Below are positions 6,666-15,318 of a stretch of DNA of 21,061 nucleotides, piece by piece. Made by a program: the position numbers and the translations under genes. Location: the NCBI GenBank assembly GCA_964549945.1, contig CAZJXD010000091.1, positions 1 to 21,061 on the forward strand, written 5' to 3'. The stretch's first letter is position 1. Each line of letters opens with the position of its first letter. The notes under the pieces are model-generated. The model was not told where the DNA came from and did not search any database. It was given only the letters and a program-made list of their open reading frames with translations. Source of the DNA: B25-G16 sp964549945. GTDB lineage: Bacteria; Desulfobacterota; DSM-4660; Desulfatiglandales; B25-G16.

Positions 6666-7289
6666 ATGAGACTTATACCAGGCAAGCGTCGGCGCTTCTA
6701 TATCGTGAACAAGTCGCTCCAGTATAGGTTTTTAGCCACAATCATCATCTACTGCTTTATTACCGTTGCCTTTTTATCCGTGTACCTCTTCGTACCGGAG
6801 ATAATGAGGCTTGAGGATGAGAGCCTGAGCTTGCAGGTTCGGGCAGTTGCCGCGGACAGGATACTGACATTTCATTCACGTATCTGGCCTGCCTCTATTG
6901 CCCTTATCTGCTTTCTTGGAATACACTCGGTCCTGTTCTTCCACCGCGTTGCAGGCCCGTTATACCGGTTTCATGGGGCCTTTGAGCGGGTTCGACAGGG
7001 AGACATGAGTTTTCAGGTGAGGATAAGGAGGAAGGATTACCTGCACGCGGAGGAGGAAATCATCAACGAGATGTTAGAGGCAATCGCCGCGAAGCTGAGG
7101 ATAATTCAATTGGCCAGCCTCGGTGCCTCGAAGTCCTGGAGTGAGATCGAGCAAAAGCTAAGCGACTGGACAGAGGGCGATAAGAAGCTCCTTGGTGTCC
7201 ACCGCCAGCAAATCGAAACCCTGGTGGATACCGCTCGTTACTTCAAGCTGCGGGAAGATGAGCAAGAGCCGGGAGCTCAAGGAGCCTGA
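6666..7289 (+). CDS. Two-helix membrane protein with HAMP-like domain and no output domain
   Basis: 207 aa, with a GAGGGA ribosome binding site six bases before ATG 6666. Two transmembrane helices (about 22-43 and 74-92) enclose a short periplasmic segment of about 30 residues. A HAMP-like region follows (about 93-145), starting with HRVAGPLYR and ending in an amphipathic helix. The last 60 residues are predicted helical. There is no methyl-accepting, kinase, cyclase or phosphodiesterase domain. Similar short proteins with the HR-(I/V)-AGP motif are usually annotated as chemotaxis-receptor-like HAMP proteins in Deltaproteobacteria. I infer a signal relay or scaffold role; the partner is unknown. 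It is the last plus-strand gene before the minus-strand block. Confidence 0.75.
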   Translation: MRLIPGKRRRFYIVNKSLQYRFLATIIIYCFITVAFLSVYLFVPEIMRLEDESLSLQVRAVAADRILTFHSRIWPASIALICFLGIHSVLFFHRVAGPLYRFHGAFERVRQGDMSFQVRIRRKDYLHAEEEIINEMLEAIAAKLRIIQLASLGASKSWSEIEQKLSDWTEGDKKLLGVHRQQIETLVDTARYFKLREDEQEPGAQGA

Positions 7290-7377
7290 TTCAAGGATCC
7301 TGTCTAGCGATCCATCGACAACTCGGCGTTTATATAAGCCAGGAGCTTAGGTTTGAGGCAAAGCTTCGCTAGGTCTA

Positions 7378-8049
7378 TCAGCCCCTCCCGATGGCCGCTT
7401 TGGAACTCTCGATCAGGTCCGCGAACCTCCTCAGATCCCTTACCGCAAAGTCATCTTTGGGCCTTTTTCCACCTCGATCGAGATAGTAGGCCTCTATGCC
7501 CATGCCCTTTGGGACCAGATAATCGAATTCATAGTGGTCTCCCACATGGATGGCCTCAAAGGGTTTTACACCTATGATGTCGCAGATTTGCCTGTAGAGA
7601 TGAGCCGTCTTTTTTACCTCCTTGAAATCCGAGGTAGTTGAAAAGACCCTGGTAAAATACCGCTCGATATCCGCCTCTCTTATCTCGATCTCAACGAACT
7701 CCCTTGCCGCGTTTGATATAATGATCAGATCGTAGTTGGGAACAAGCTCATCCATTACCTCCTTCACCTCGGGGAATAGCCGAATCTTGTCCCTGTTCTC
7801 GTCCATCAGGTCCTGCCACCTTCCAGGAAGCTTGAAGTAGTGAAACCAGTAAGAGATATCATACCACTCCAAGGAGGAATCGCCGATCCTCTTATATTCG
7901 GCCTTCACGATGGAGGTGGCATCGGGGAGAGCAGTTGAGTGCCTCTCCACGTAGAGCCGGGGAATTCCGATCTCCCACACGAAGGTAGTGTAGGTGGGAT
8001 CGATCAGCGTGCCATCCAGATCGAAGGATATAAGCCTCTTGTTGCTCAT
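7378..8049 (-). CDS. HAD-superfamily hydrolase (phosphatase-like)
   Basis: 223 aa, a normal length for subfamily I HAD phosphatases. All four motifs are visible: motif I FDLDGTLID with nucleophile Asp10 and acid/base Asp12; motif II IIISNAA with Ser112; motif III Lys at 146/147 (DFKEVKKTAHLY); motif IV VGDHYEFDY with Asp171 and Asp176. An alpha-helical cap lies between motifs I and II (about 20-90). It should hydrolyse a small phosphorylated metabolite; the substrate is not predictable. The start at ATG 8049 has no good Shine-Dalgarno sequence. It is convergent with the HAMP gene and separated from uvrA by a 253-base intergenic region with repeats, so it probably has its own promoter. Confidence 0.88.
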   Translation of the reverse strand: MSNKRLISFDLDGTLIDPTYTTFVWEIGIPRLYVERHSTALPDATSIVKAEYKRIGDSSLEWYDISYWFHYFKLPGRWQDLMDENRDKIRLFPEVKEVMDELVPNYDLIIISNAAREFVEIEIREADIERYFTRVFSTTSDFKEVKKTAHLYRQICDIIGVKPFEAIHVGDHYEFDYLVPKGMGIEAYYLDRGGKRPKDDFAVRDLRRFADLIESSKAAIGRG

Positions 8050-8128
8050 TTTGTTTTTAGCTCGAAATGTGAGAGCACGTTAGCTCTTTATCTACTGATT
8101 ATTTGACCACATGGGGCAGACCTTTTTA

Positions 8129-8211
8129 GTGTTCAGTGTTCAGAGTTCAGGAGGAAAGTAGCTGTCAAGAGGGGATCTTTCCTGAACACTGAACACTGAA
8201 CCACTGAACAC
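8129..8211. repeat. TGAACACT-unit inverted repeat
   Basis: The left arm carries AGTGTTCAGTGTTCAG and then AGTTCAGGA (8129-8152). The right arm (8177-8211) carries TCCTGAACACTGAACACTGA followed by ACCACTGAACACT. The arms pair over roughly 25 bases with small offsets, and each is built of iterated 7-8-base TGAACAC units. The element lies between the HAD hydrolase gene and uvrA. A second low-complexity stretch, CTCAGTGCCTCAGTGGTGAA (8259-8278), follows. Such iterated intergenic repeats are common in this group of bacteria; no function is known to me. Confidence 0.7.
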
Positions 8212-8302
8212 TTGCGTTGCGATCAACGTTGATTCAAACTTGGAGCGAATTTTGTGTTCTCAGTGCCTCAGTGGTGAAAATAAATACATAAAATTCTATC
8301 TA

Positions 8303-11300
8303 CTACTCATTGTCCAGGTATCTTCGCAGGTACTCTGCCGTGTAAGACTTACTGCCGTTTGTAAGGATCTCAACGGGTGAGCCGGTTGCCACCACGTAAC
8401 CTCCCTTGTCACCGCCTTCCGGGCCGAGATCGATGATGTAGTCCGCCTCCTTTATGATCTCCATGTTGTGCTCGATCACCGCCACGGTGTTCCCCCTGTC
8501 CACCAGGGCCTGCAATACCCGTATCAAGGTCGATATATCGGCGACATGGAGCCCCGTGGTGGGTTCGTCGAGGATATAGAAGGTGTGGCCCTTCGATGAT
8601 TTTGCCAGCTCTTTCGCGATCTTGATTCTCTGGGCCTCTCCCCCCGAGAGAGTGGGGCTTGGCTGCCCCAGCGTAAGGTAACCGAGGCCGATATCGCATA
8701 CCACCTGGAGCGCATGTTTGATCTTCGGCACCGCTGAGAAAAACCCTGCCGCCTCCTCAAAGGTGAGGCGCAAGACCTCCGCGATGCTCTTCCCCTTATA
8801 GAGGATGTCAAGCGTCTCCTGGTTAAACCTCCTGCCGCCGCATACCTCACAGGTAATGTGCACATCAGGCAGAAAGGCCATCTCCGCCTTTATTGAGCCG
8901 TGCCCTTTGCAGGCCTCACACCTGCCCCCGGCAACGTTGAACGAAAACCTTCCGGGCCTGTATCCCCGAGCCCTGGCAGTGGGTGTCATTGAAAACAGCG
9001 TTCGTATCTGGGATAGGGCGCCGATATAGGAGATCGGGACCGATCTGGTAGTGAGCCCAATGGGACTGTGATCTACCTCGAGAACCCTCCCTGCTGACTC
9101 CCACCCCTCCATGGCGCTACACGAACCATCTCCGTCTTCCTTTCCTGCCAAGCGCTTGTGTAATCCACGATAGAGGACATCCTTGAGCAGCGAGGATTTT
9201 CCCGATCCCGAGACCCCGGTGATGCAGATCAGGGTGCCCAGGGGAAACTCGACATGGATCTCCTTTAGATTATGCTCAATCGCTCCCCTGACCCTGATCC
9301 GCGGAGAGGCATTATAGGGCCTGAGCCTTGAGGTCATTTCACGGCGATGCATGCTGAGCGTTTGTCCCGTTACCGATCGGGCGGCCTTCTTCACGTCCTC
9401 TATGCTTCCACAGGCCACCACCTCGCCTCCCCCTGTACCGGCTCCGGGTCCGAGGTCAATGATGTAGTCGGCCTCCCTGATCGTTTCCTCGTCATGCTCC
9501 ACCACGAGAATGGAGTTGCCACTATCTTTGAGCTGCTTAAGGGCATCGAGGAGCATCCTGGTATCCCGAGGATGCAAGCCGATTGTGGGTTCGTCCAGTA
9601 TGTAGCATGCCCCGGTGAGGTTTGATCCAAGCTGTGCGGCGAGGCGGATCCTCTGTGCCTCTCCCCCTGAAAGCGTGTCGCCGCTCCGGCAAAGGGTGAG
9701 GTAGGATATGCCGAGCAGGCTCATAAAGGAAAGGCGCGTGAGCACCTCATCGATAACTGGATTGGCGATCAGGGCCTCCTGACCGGTAAAGGTCAATCCC
9801 CTGAGGATCTCCCCCAGCCCGTCGGCTGGATGCTGCACCAGGTCCCAGATGGAGTAACCCTTAACCTTGATGGCCAGGGCCTCGGATTTTAGCCTGCTCC
9901 CTCCGCATGCGTCGCACGTTGATACGTCATCCCCGTAGAAGTTCCATGTATACCCCAGCCCTTCACACGCCGGGCAGGCACCGTGAGGGCTGTTAAAGGA
10001 GAAAAGCCGCGGATCCAGCTCCTTTGCGCCGATGCCGCACGATGGGCACACCTTCCGCACCGAGAAGACCTCCTCTTGCCCATGATCGTCTACCACCAGG
10101 AATGTTCCGTTGCCCTCGGAGAGCGCTCGGGCTACCAGCCCTTCGATATCCGGGCTCGGAATGGCTCCGATTATGAGCTCGATGGTATGATCCAGGTACC
10201 TGCTTAGGGACATCCCCTCTTTGAGGCGTTGCACCTTGCCGTCAATCCTGGCCTCCCTATACCCCCTGCGCACGGCTCGGGCGAGCAGATCCCTGTGAAA
10301 GCCCTTCCGGGCGGAGATCAGTGAGACAAGGACCGTCGCCCTCCTATGCCGGTATCTCTCCTCGATATTTTCAACAATTGCTTCCTTTGATTGGGCTGCC
10401 AGCCGCCGGCCGCACGCCGGGCATTGCTGGGAGCCGAGCTTGCTGAACAGCAGTCTCAGGAAATGGTAGATTTCCGTAAGCGTGGCGACCGTGCTTTTCG
10501 GGCTCGCGTGGCGTATTCTCTGCTGGATGGCAACGGTGGGAGGCAGCCCGGAGAGCACGTCTATTTCCGGCTTCTCAAGGACCTTCACATATTGCCTCGC
10601 ATAGGGGGCGAAGCTCTCCAGGTATCTGCGCTGGCCTTCGGCAAAGAGGATATCAAAAGCGAGCGTGGATTTTCCCGATCCGGACACGCCGGTAAGGGCC
10701 ACGAGGTTCTGGCGCGGGATGGAGAGCGAGAGGTTTTTGAGGTTGTGCTCCCTCGCGCCCGTAAGCGAGATTGTCCCGGGCAGGCTGCCAAAGGGTGCAG
10801 GTGCGGTTTTTACCCCCCCGCCGGGTATCGCTTCCCGCGAGCCTCGGAGGGATGTACGCAGAAATCTCCCCGTGTGCGAGCGCTGATGGGCGGCGATCTC
10901 TTCAGGGGTTCCCGCGGCCACAATGCGGCCTCCCGCATCACCTCCTTCGGGGCCCAGGTCGATTACCCAGTCCGCATTCTTCACCACATCCATGTGGTGC
11001 TCGATAACGAGCGCGGTATTTCCTTGGTCCACGATCCCCTGGAGGACGGAGACGAGCTTCTCTATATCCGCGAAATGAAGGCCGGTGGTGGGCTCGTCGA
11101 GGATAAAGAGGGTGGAGCCCTTTACAGAAGGTTTGAGGTAACGGGAGAGCTTGAGCCTCTGGGCCTCTCCTCCCGATAGCGTGTTTATGGGTTGTCCGAG
11201 CTGGATGTAGCCCAGGCCCACATCAACAAGGGGTTTGAGGGAATCCCTGATGGTAGGTTGGTCGTCGAAGAAGACGAGGGCCTGATCGACCGTCATGCAA

Positions 11301-13579
11301 AGGATCTCGTGTATGTTCTTGCCCCTGTAGGTGATCTCCAGCGCCTCCTTCCTGAATCGCCTTCCCCCACATTCAGGGCAGGTGATAAAGACATCCGAGA
11401 GAAACTGCATCTCCACCTTTTCGCTGCCCTGGCCTTTGCAGGCCTCACACCTCCCCCCGGCCACGTTGAAGGAGAAGTCGCCGGGCCCATAGCCCCTTGA
11501 GACCGCCATGTCGGTGCCCGCAAACATTCGCCTGATGGGATCCATGGCCTTTACATAGGTAAGGGGATTGGCCCGGGGAGTCCTGCCAATGGGTTTTTGA
11601 TCAACCATTACTATGTCAATGAACTTCTCCGATCCGGCCATTGCCCTGTGACGCCCGGGGATTCCCTGGGACTCTGATTTGGCCTTTTTGATCCCCTTGT
11701 AGATGATTTCCTCTGCAAGGGTGGATTTTCCGGAACCGGAGACACCGGTCAGACACACAAAAAGGCCCAATGGAATCCGAACATCTATATCCTTCAGGTT
11801 GTGCTCCGCCGCGCCTACAACGGTCAACCATTCGTCCTTTTTTGGCTTTCGTCGTGATTCGGGAAGCCGTATTTGCCTCTGCCCCTTGAGGTATTGGCCG
11901 GTGATAGATCCGTTCACGCTGGAGGTGGGCCCGAAGTAGGTGATCTCTCCGCCCCGCTCGCCGGCCCCTGGCCCTAGATCAAGCATATAATCGCTCTCTC
12001 CGATAATCTCCGGATCGTGTTCAACGACAATCACGGTGTTCTGGATATCCCTGAGCTTCTTCATGATCGCGATGAGCCTGTGGTTATCCCTTGGATGGAG
12101 CCCAACACTCGGTTCATCGAGGATATAGAGGCTGTTGACCAGCGATGAGCCGAGGGCTGAGGCAAGGGACACCCTCTGGAGCTCCCCGCTTGAAAGGGTC
12201 CTGGATTGTCGATCTATGGTGAGGTACCCGAGGCCCACCTCCAGCAGGTAGGTTAGCCTACTCTTTGTTTCCTCCAGGACCAGGGCGCTGGCACTATCCC
12301 CTGGAGACACCTTGAGGGATTCAAAGAAGGAATTGGCCTGCTCTATGGTAAGGGCATAGACCTCTCCGATGTTGAGGCCGTTGAGGTAGTAGAGAAGGGC
12401 CTCATCCTTAAACCTCGTACCATGACAATCAGGACAGATCCTGTATGCCCGATAGCGGGACAGAAACACCCGCACGTGCATCCTGTATGTCTTGGTCTCG
12501 AGCCACCTGAAAAACCCCCGGACACCGTAAAATCGGTCGTTGCCCTCGAGTATGGCCTTTTTCTGGCCTTCATTAAGCTCATTAAAGGACACATTTGTGG
12601 GGATACCCTGTTCGCGACAGAACTCGATCAAGTCCCCGTACTCCATGCGGTGGTCCCTCTTCGTGCCCCATGGTTTTATGGCGCCCTGCTCAAGGGAGCG
12701 CGATCCATCGGGGATAACGAGGTCTGGATCGATATCGATGATCCTGCCGAACCCCCTGCATGTCTCGCAGGCCCCTATCGGGCTGTTAAAGGAGAAGAGG
12801 TTTGGGGTAGGCCTCTTGTAGGCTATTTTGCACGCGGCACACTCGAGCCGGGTGCTGAAGGACAGATGCGTGCTCCCCTTTATCCATACATCGAGGCGGC
12901 CTTCCCCAAAACGGAAGGCCTGTTCAAGGGAATCCATAATCCGCCTTCGTTCGGACCGTCTCAATAGCAGCCTGTCTGCGACGATGTGAAGCGTTCCATT
13001 CCCCCCTTCCCATTCATTGATTGATAGGATGCATCCATGGGAGAAAAACCGATCGAGGCCCATCATTCGCAGCTCCCTTGTCATCTTCTCATGGTCGGCG
13101 GATTTCAGGGAAAAAGGGAAGGTGATGACTGCCTCAGTTCCCTCTGGAAGGCTCCTCAGGGCCTTCCACACATCCTCGGGCCCCTCAGGAATCACCGGCA
13201 TCCCGCATCGTCTGCAGTGAAGTTCCCCCATGCGGGTGAAAAAAAGTTTTACGAAGTCCGTGATTTCGGTCATGGTACCCACGGTGGATCGGGATGTTCT
13301 CACCGAGGACTTGTTGTCAATCGCAATGGCCGGCGGGATACCATCTATGCCGTCAACCTCGGGCCTGTCCATCCTGTCCATGAATTGCCTGGCGTAAGGG
13401 GAGAAGGTCTCAACATACCTGCGCTGGCCTTCGGCGTAAAGGGTATCGTGGGCGAGGGAGGACTTGCCTGAACCGCTCACACCGGTGATAACCGTAATGG
13501 CGTTGAGCGGGATTTCCAGGGAAAGGTTTTTCAGATTGTTCTGGCGAGCTCCTCTAATCTGGATAGCATCTTTAGGCAT
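8303..13579 (-). CDS. uvrA: Double-length UvrA: two fused UvrA units in one protein
   Basis: 1758 aa, against about 940 for ordinary UvrA, the damage-recognition ATPase of nucleotide excision repair, which works as a dimer and loads UvrB. Unit 1 is about 1-912, the linker about 913-936, unit 2 about 937-1758. Four GVSGSGKS Walker A motifs: 33-40, 612-619, 964-971, 1455-1462. ABC signatures: LSSGELQR 462-469 (atypical), then LSGGEAQR at 801, 1303 and 1644. Walker B (ILDEP) ends at 490, 830, 1331, 1673. Cys pairs of the zinc modules: 122/125, 247/250, 271/274, 382/385, 711/714 with 734/737 in unit 1; 1053/1056, 1178/1181, 1202/1205, 1222/1225, 1554/1557 with 1577/1580 in unit 2. The UvrB-binding region (121 residues) is present in both units. 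The insertion domain is about 107 residues in unit 1 (275-381) but only 16 in unit 2 (1206-1221). Chlamydiae have a similar double UvrA. Confidence 0.96.
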   Translation of the reverse strand: MPKDAIQIRGARQNNLKNLSLEIPLNAITVITGVSGSGKSSLAHDTLYAEGQRRYVETFSPYARQFMDRMDRPEVDGIDGIPPAIAIDNKSSVRTSRSTVGTMTEITDFVKLFFTRMGELHCRRCGMPVIPEGPEDVWKALRSLPEGTEAVITFPFSLKSADHEKMTRELRMMGLDRFFSHGCILSINEWEGGNGTLHIVADRLLLRRSERRRIMDSLEQAFRFGEGRLDVWIKGSTHLSFSTRLECAACKIAYKRPTPNLFSFNSPIGACETCRGFGRIIDIDPDLVIPDGSRSLEQGAIKPWGTKRDHRMEYGDLIEFCREQGIPTNVSFNELNEGQKKAILEGNDRFYGVRGFFRWLETKTYRMHVRVFLSRYRAYRICPDCHGTRFKDEALLYYLNGLNIGEVYALTIEQANSFFESLKVSPGDSASALVLEETKSRLTYLLEVGLGYLTIDRQSRTLSSGELQRVSLASALGSSLVNSLYILDEPSVGLHPRDNHRLIAIMKKLRDIQNTVIVVEHDPEIIGESDYMLDLGPGAGERGGEITYFGPTSSVNGSITGQYLKGQRQIRLPESRRKPKKDEWLTVVGAAEHNLKDIDVRIPLGLFVCLTGVSGSGKSTLAEEIIYKGIKKAKSESQGIPGRHRAMAGSEKFIDIVMVDQKPIGRTPRANPLTYVKAMDPIRRMFAGTDMAVSRGYGPGDFSFNVAGGRCEACKGQGSEKVEMQFLSDVFITCPECGGRRFRKEALEITYRGKNIHEILCMTVDQALVFFDDQPTIRDSLKPLVDVGLGYIQLGQPINTLSGGEAQRLKLSRYLKPSVKGSTLFILDEPTTGLHFADIEKLVSVLQGIVDQGNTALVIEHHMDVVKNADWVIDLGPEGGDAGGRIVAAGTPEEIAAHQRSHTGRFLRTSLRGSREAIPGGGVKTAPAPFGSLPGTISLTGAREHNLKNLSLSIPRQNLVALTGVSGSGKSTLAFDILFAEGQRRYLESFAPYARQYVKVLEKPEIDVLSGLPPTVAIQQRIRHASPKSTVATLTEIYHFLRLLFSKLGSQQCPACGRRLAAQSKEAIVENIEERYRHRRATVLVSLISARKGFHRDLLARAVRRGYREARIDGKVQRLKEGMSLSRYLDHTIELIIGAIPSPDIEGLVARALSEGNGTFLVVDDHGQEEVFSVRKVCPSCGIGAKELDPRLFSFNSPHGACPACEGLGYTWNFYGDDVSTCDACGGSRLKSEALAIKVKGYSIWDLVQHPADGLGEILRGLTFTGQEALIANPVIDEVLTRLSFMSLLGISYLTLCRSGDTLSGGEAQRIRLAAQLGSNLTGACYILDEPTIGLHPRDTRMLLDALKQLKDSGNSILVVEHDEETIREADYIIDLGPGAGTGGGEVVACGSIEDVKKAARSVTGQTLSMHRREMTSRLRPYNASPRIRVRGAIEHNLKEIHVEFPLGTLICITGVSGSGKSSLLKDVLYRGLHKRLAGKEDGDGSCSAMEGWESAGRVLEVDHSPIGLTTRSVPISYIGALSQIRTLFSMTPTARARGYRPGRFSFNVAGGRCEACKGHGSIKAEMAFLPDVHITCEVCGGRRFNQETLDILYKGKSIAEVLRLTFEEAAGFFSAVPKIKHALQVVCDIGLGYLTLGQPSPTLSGGEAQRIKIAKELAKSSKGHTFYILDEPTTGLHVADISTLIRVLQALVDRGNTVAVIEHNMEIIKEADYIIDLGPEGGDKGGYVVATGSPVEILTNGSKSYTAEYLRRYLDNE

Positions 13580-13587
13580 ACTGACAT

Positions 13588-13615
13588 AATATAACGCGGC
13601 TTCGCAGCTTGTAAA
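13588..13615 (-). promoter_or_regulatory. Candidate sigma-70 promoter of uvrA
   Basis: On the minus strand, TTTACA (13610-13615) and TATATT (13588-13593) each match the -35 and -10 consensus at five of six bases, with a 16-base spacer. Only eight bases separate the -10 box from the uvrA ATG, so transcription would begin at or next to the start codon. No Shine-Dalgarno sequence precedes that ATG, which agrees with a leaderless mRNA. Confidence 0.5.
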
Positions 13616-13651
13616 AAGGAAATTCCCATGTAATCAAGTTTAGGCATAATT

Positions 13652-15007
13652 TCACTCACCTTTTAATCTATGGGCAACCTCTTTGCCTGCTACTATCCCA
13701 GTGATTGAGGCCTGAACGAGGCCCCTGGAGATGCCCGCACCGTCTCCCACGATGAAGAGGTTTTTTACCTCCGATTCAAGGTGCCTTGAGAGCTTTATCC
13801 GGTGCGAATAAAATTTCACCTCAACCCCGTAGAGCAGCGTGTGTCTCGAGAATAGACCGGGGGCGAGGCTGTCGAGTATCTCAAGCATCTCGATGATATC
13901 TTTTAGGTACCGATAGGGAAGCACAAAGCTCAGATCTCCTGGAGTGGCGGCGTGAAGGGTTGGCTTCGTGATACATTTCTCGATTCTCTTCTCCGTTGAT
14001 CTTCTTCCCCCGAGAAGATCGCCAAGCCTCTGTATGATCGCGCCTTTCCCGAGCATATTCGCGAGCGAGGCGATATACTTCCCGTACTTGATCGGATTGT
14101 GAAAGGGATCTGTAAATGTGCTGCTCACAAGGATGGCGAAGTTGGTGTTATCGGTTTTCCTGCGGGCATAGCTGTGGCCATTTACGGTGATAATGTCATC
14201 GGATTCCTCGAGCACCACCTCACCATACGGGTTCATACAAAAGGTCCTCACCTTGTCATCGAAGGTCTTGGAGTAATAGATCAGCTTTGCCTCATAGGCC
14301 TCTCTTGTGAGCGGTTCGACGATTGGTGCAGGCGCCTCGATCCGTAATCCAATATCAACGGGGCTCGGTACGGATGAAAGTTTGAGCTTCTCTGTCTGAG
14401 TTTTCATCCACCCGGCCCCTATTCTGCCGGGCGCAGCTACCACAAAGGAACTGGATATCACCTGGCCATCGGCAAGCCTCACACCGGTAAGCAGGCCATT
14501 ATGGGTCAAGATCTCCTCCGCCCTGCACCCAGTTCGTATGGATATTTTGTCGGTGAGGTCCTTGCGCATGCGTTTCAGAACGGAGACACAGTTTTCCGTG
14601 CCCATGTGCCGTATCATGGAGGGCACAAACGTTAATCCCACCTTTCGAGCTTGAGAGGATAGGGCTTCGATCTCATTTATATTCGCACCGTAGAGCTTAT
14701 CAGGAGCGCCGTACCTCAGGTAGATTTGGTCCGCTTCGCGCACAAGTTGATCCAGTTGTTGGGCAGGCATAAGCTCATTGAGAAATCCGCCAACCTCCGT
14801 TGATAGGTTCAGCTTGCCATCGCTGTATGCCCCTGCCCCACCCCATCCACACAGCAGATCTCGACTTGACTGCCGGTCCCTCTTGTCGATGTCGTTACCC
14901 TGCTCGATGAGAAGCACCCTGTGAACGCCCGCATTCGCAAGGGTTAAGGCGACGAAGATACCCGCCGGTCCTGCGCCGATAATAGCCACATCATACTCAG
15001 AGCTCAT
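13652..15007 (-). CDS. FAD-dependent dehydrogenase of the COG2509 type
   Basis: 451 aa from ATG 15007; a GTG twelve bases further upstream is the alternative. The N-terminal Rossmann dinucleotide site is clear (VAIIGAGPAGIFVALTLANA), followed by the acidic end of the second strand (LLIEQG). The family's glycine-rich motif CGWGGAGAYSDGKLNL comes next, and the C-terminal FAD-contact motif is NLFIVGDGAGISRGLVQA. The middle half is the variable substrate domain. Members are uncharacterised flavoproteins and the reaction is not known. The gene ends 72 bases before the uvrA start on the same strand, but the gap holds a promoter-like sequence, so the two are probably separate transcripts or only partly co-transcribed. 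Confidence 0.9.
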   Translation of the reverse strand: MSSEYDVAIIGAGPAGIFVALTLANAGVHRVLLIEQGNDIDKRDRQSSRDLLCGWGGAGAYSDGKLNLSTEVGGFLNELMPAQQLDQLVREADQIYLRYGAPDKLYGANINEIEALSSQARKVGLTFVPSMIRHMGTENCVSVLKRMRKDLTDKISIRTGCRAEEILTHNGLLTGVRLADGQVISSSFVVAAPGRIGAGWMKTQTEKLKLSSVPSPVDIGLRIEAPAPIVEPLTREAYEAKLIYYSKTFDDKVRTFCMNPYGEVVLEESDDIITVNGHSYARRKTDNTNFAILVSSTFTDPFHNPIKYGKYIASLANMLGKGAIIQRLGDLLGGRRSTEKRIEKCITKPTLHAATPGDLSFVLPYRYLKDIIEMLEILDSLAPGLFSRHTLLYGVEVKFYSHRIKLSRHLESEVKNLFIVGDGAGISRGLVQASITGIVAGKEVAHRLKGE

Positions 15008-15014
15008 GAGATCG

Positions 15015-15023
15015 ATCACCCTT
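15015..15023 (-). promoter_or_regulatory. Ribosome binding site fixing the FAD dehydrogenase start
   Basis: AAGGGTGAT on the minus strand lies seven bases before ATG 15007. The upstream GTG (15017-15019) falls inside this sequence, which argues for translation from 15007. Confidence 0.7.
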
Positions 15024-15046
15024 GAAGCATATTTTATTATTTACCT

Positions 15047-15125
15047 GGGTTGAACGGTTCACCGTTCACGGTTCCCGGTTGAAATGCCCTTGAACCCTGA
15101 ACCCTGAACCCTTGAACCCTGAACC
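15047..15125. repeat. TGAACCCT-unit inverted repeat
   Basis: The left arm (15047-15080) is built from GGTTCA/GTTCAC-like units. The right arm (15089-15125) is five TGAACC units with one- to two-base changes, in the opposite sense, so the two can form a long imperfect hairpin. It is the same class of element as the one at 8129-8211. The remaining gap to the next gene (15126-15318) shows no clear further feature except the ribosome binding site of the next gene. Confidence 0.7.
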
Positions 15126-15318
15126 TGAAACCGCTCATTTTAGGATTTAATCGATTAGAAACACGAGAACGAAGCACTTCATCCATTTACATACATGTAG
15201 TTAAGCTGATTGTAAAGGGCTCTCCCTTAAATGCTGTTGCCACTTTTTGCTTTGGCATATATACTCTATGCTCTCGGGTACGCATTGGATGCGCAGGCTT
15301 ACGAGAAAAGGGAGGATA

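Noticed and set aside
8129..8211. CRISPR-like array
   Set aside because: The repeated units are only 7-8 bases, adjacent without spacers, and arranged as inverted arms.
10762..10860. UvrA fusion as two neighbouring genes joined by a misread stop
   Set aside because: The linker between the units (residues about 908-936) reads through smoothly in frame with no stop, start or ribosome binding site at the junction, and double-length UvrA is known elsewhere.
10391..11179. Plus-strand open frame (262 codons) opposite uvrA
   Set aside because: The opposite strand encodes conserved ABC motifs throughout; the antisense product has no recognisable features or ribosome binding site.
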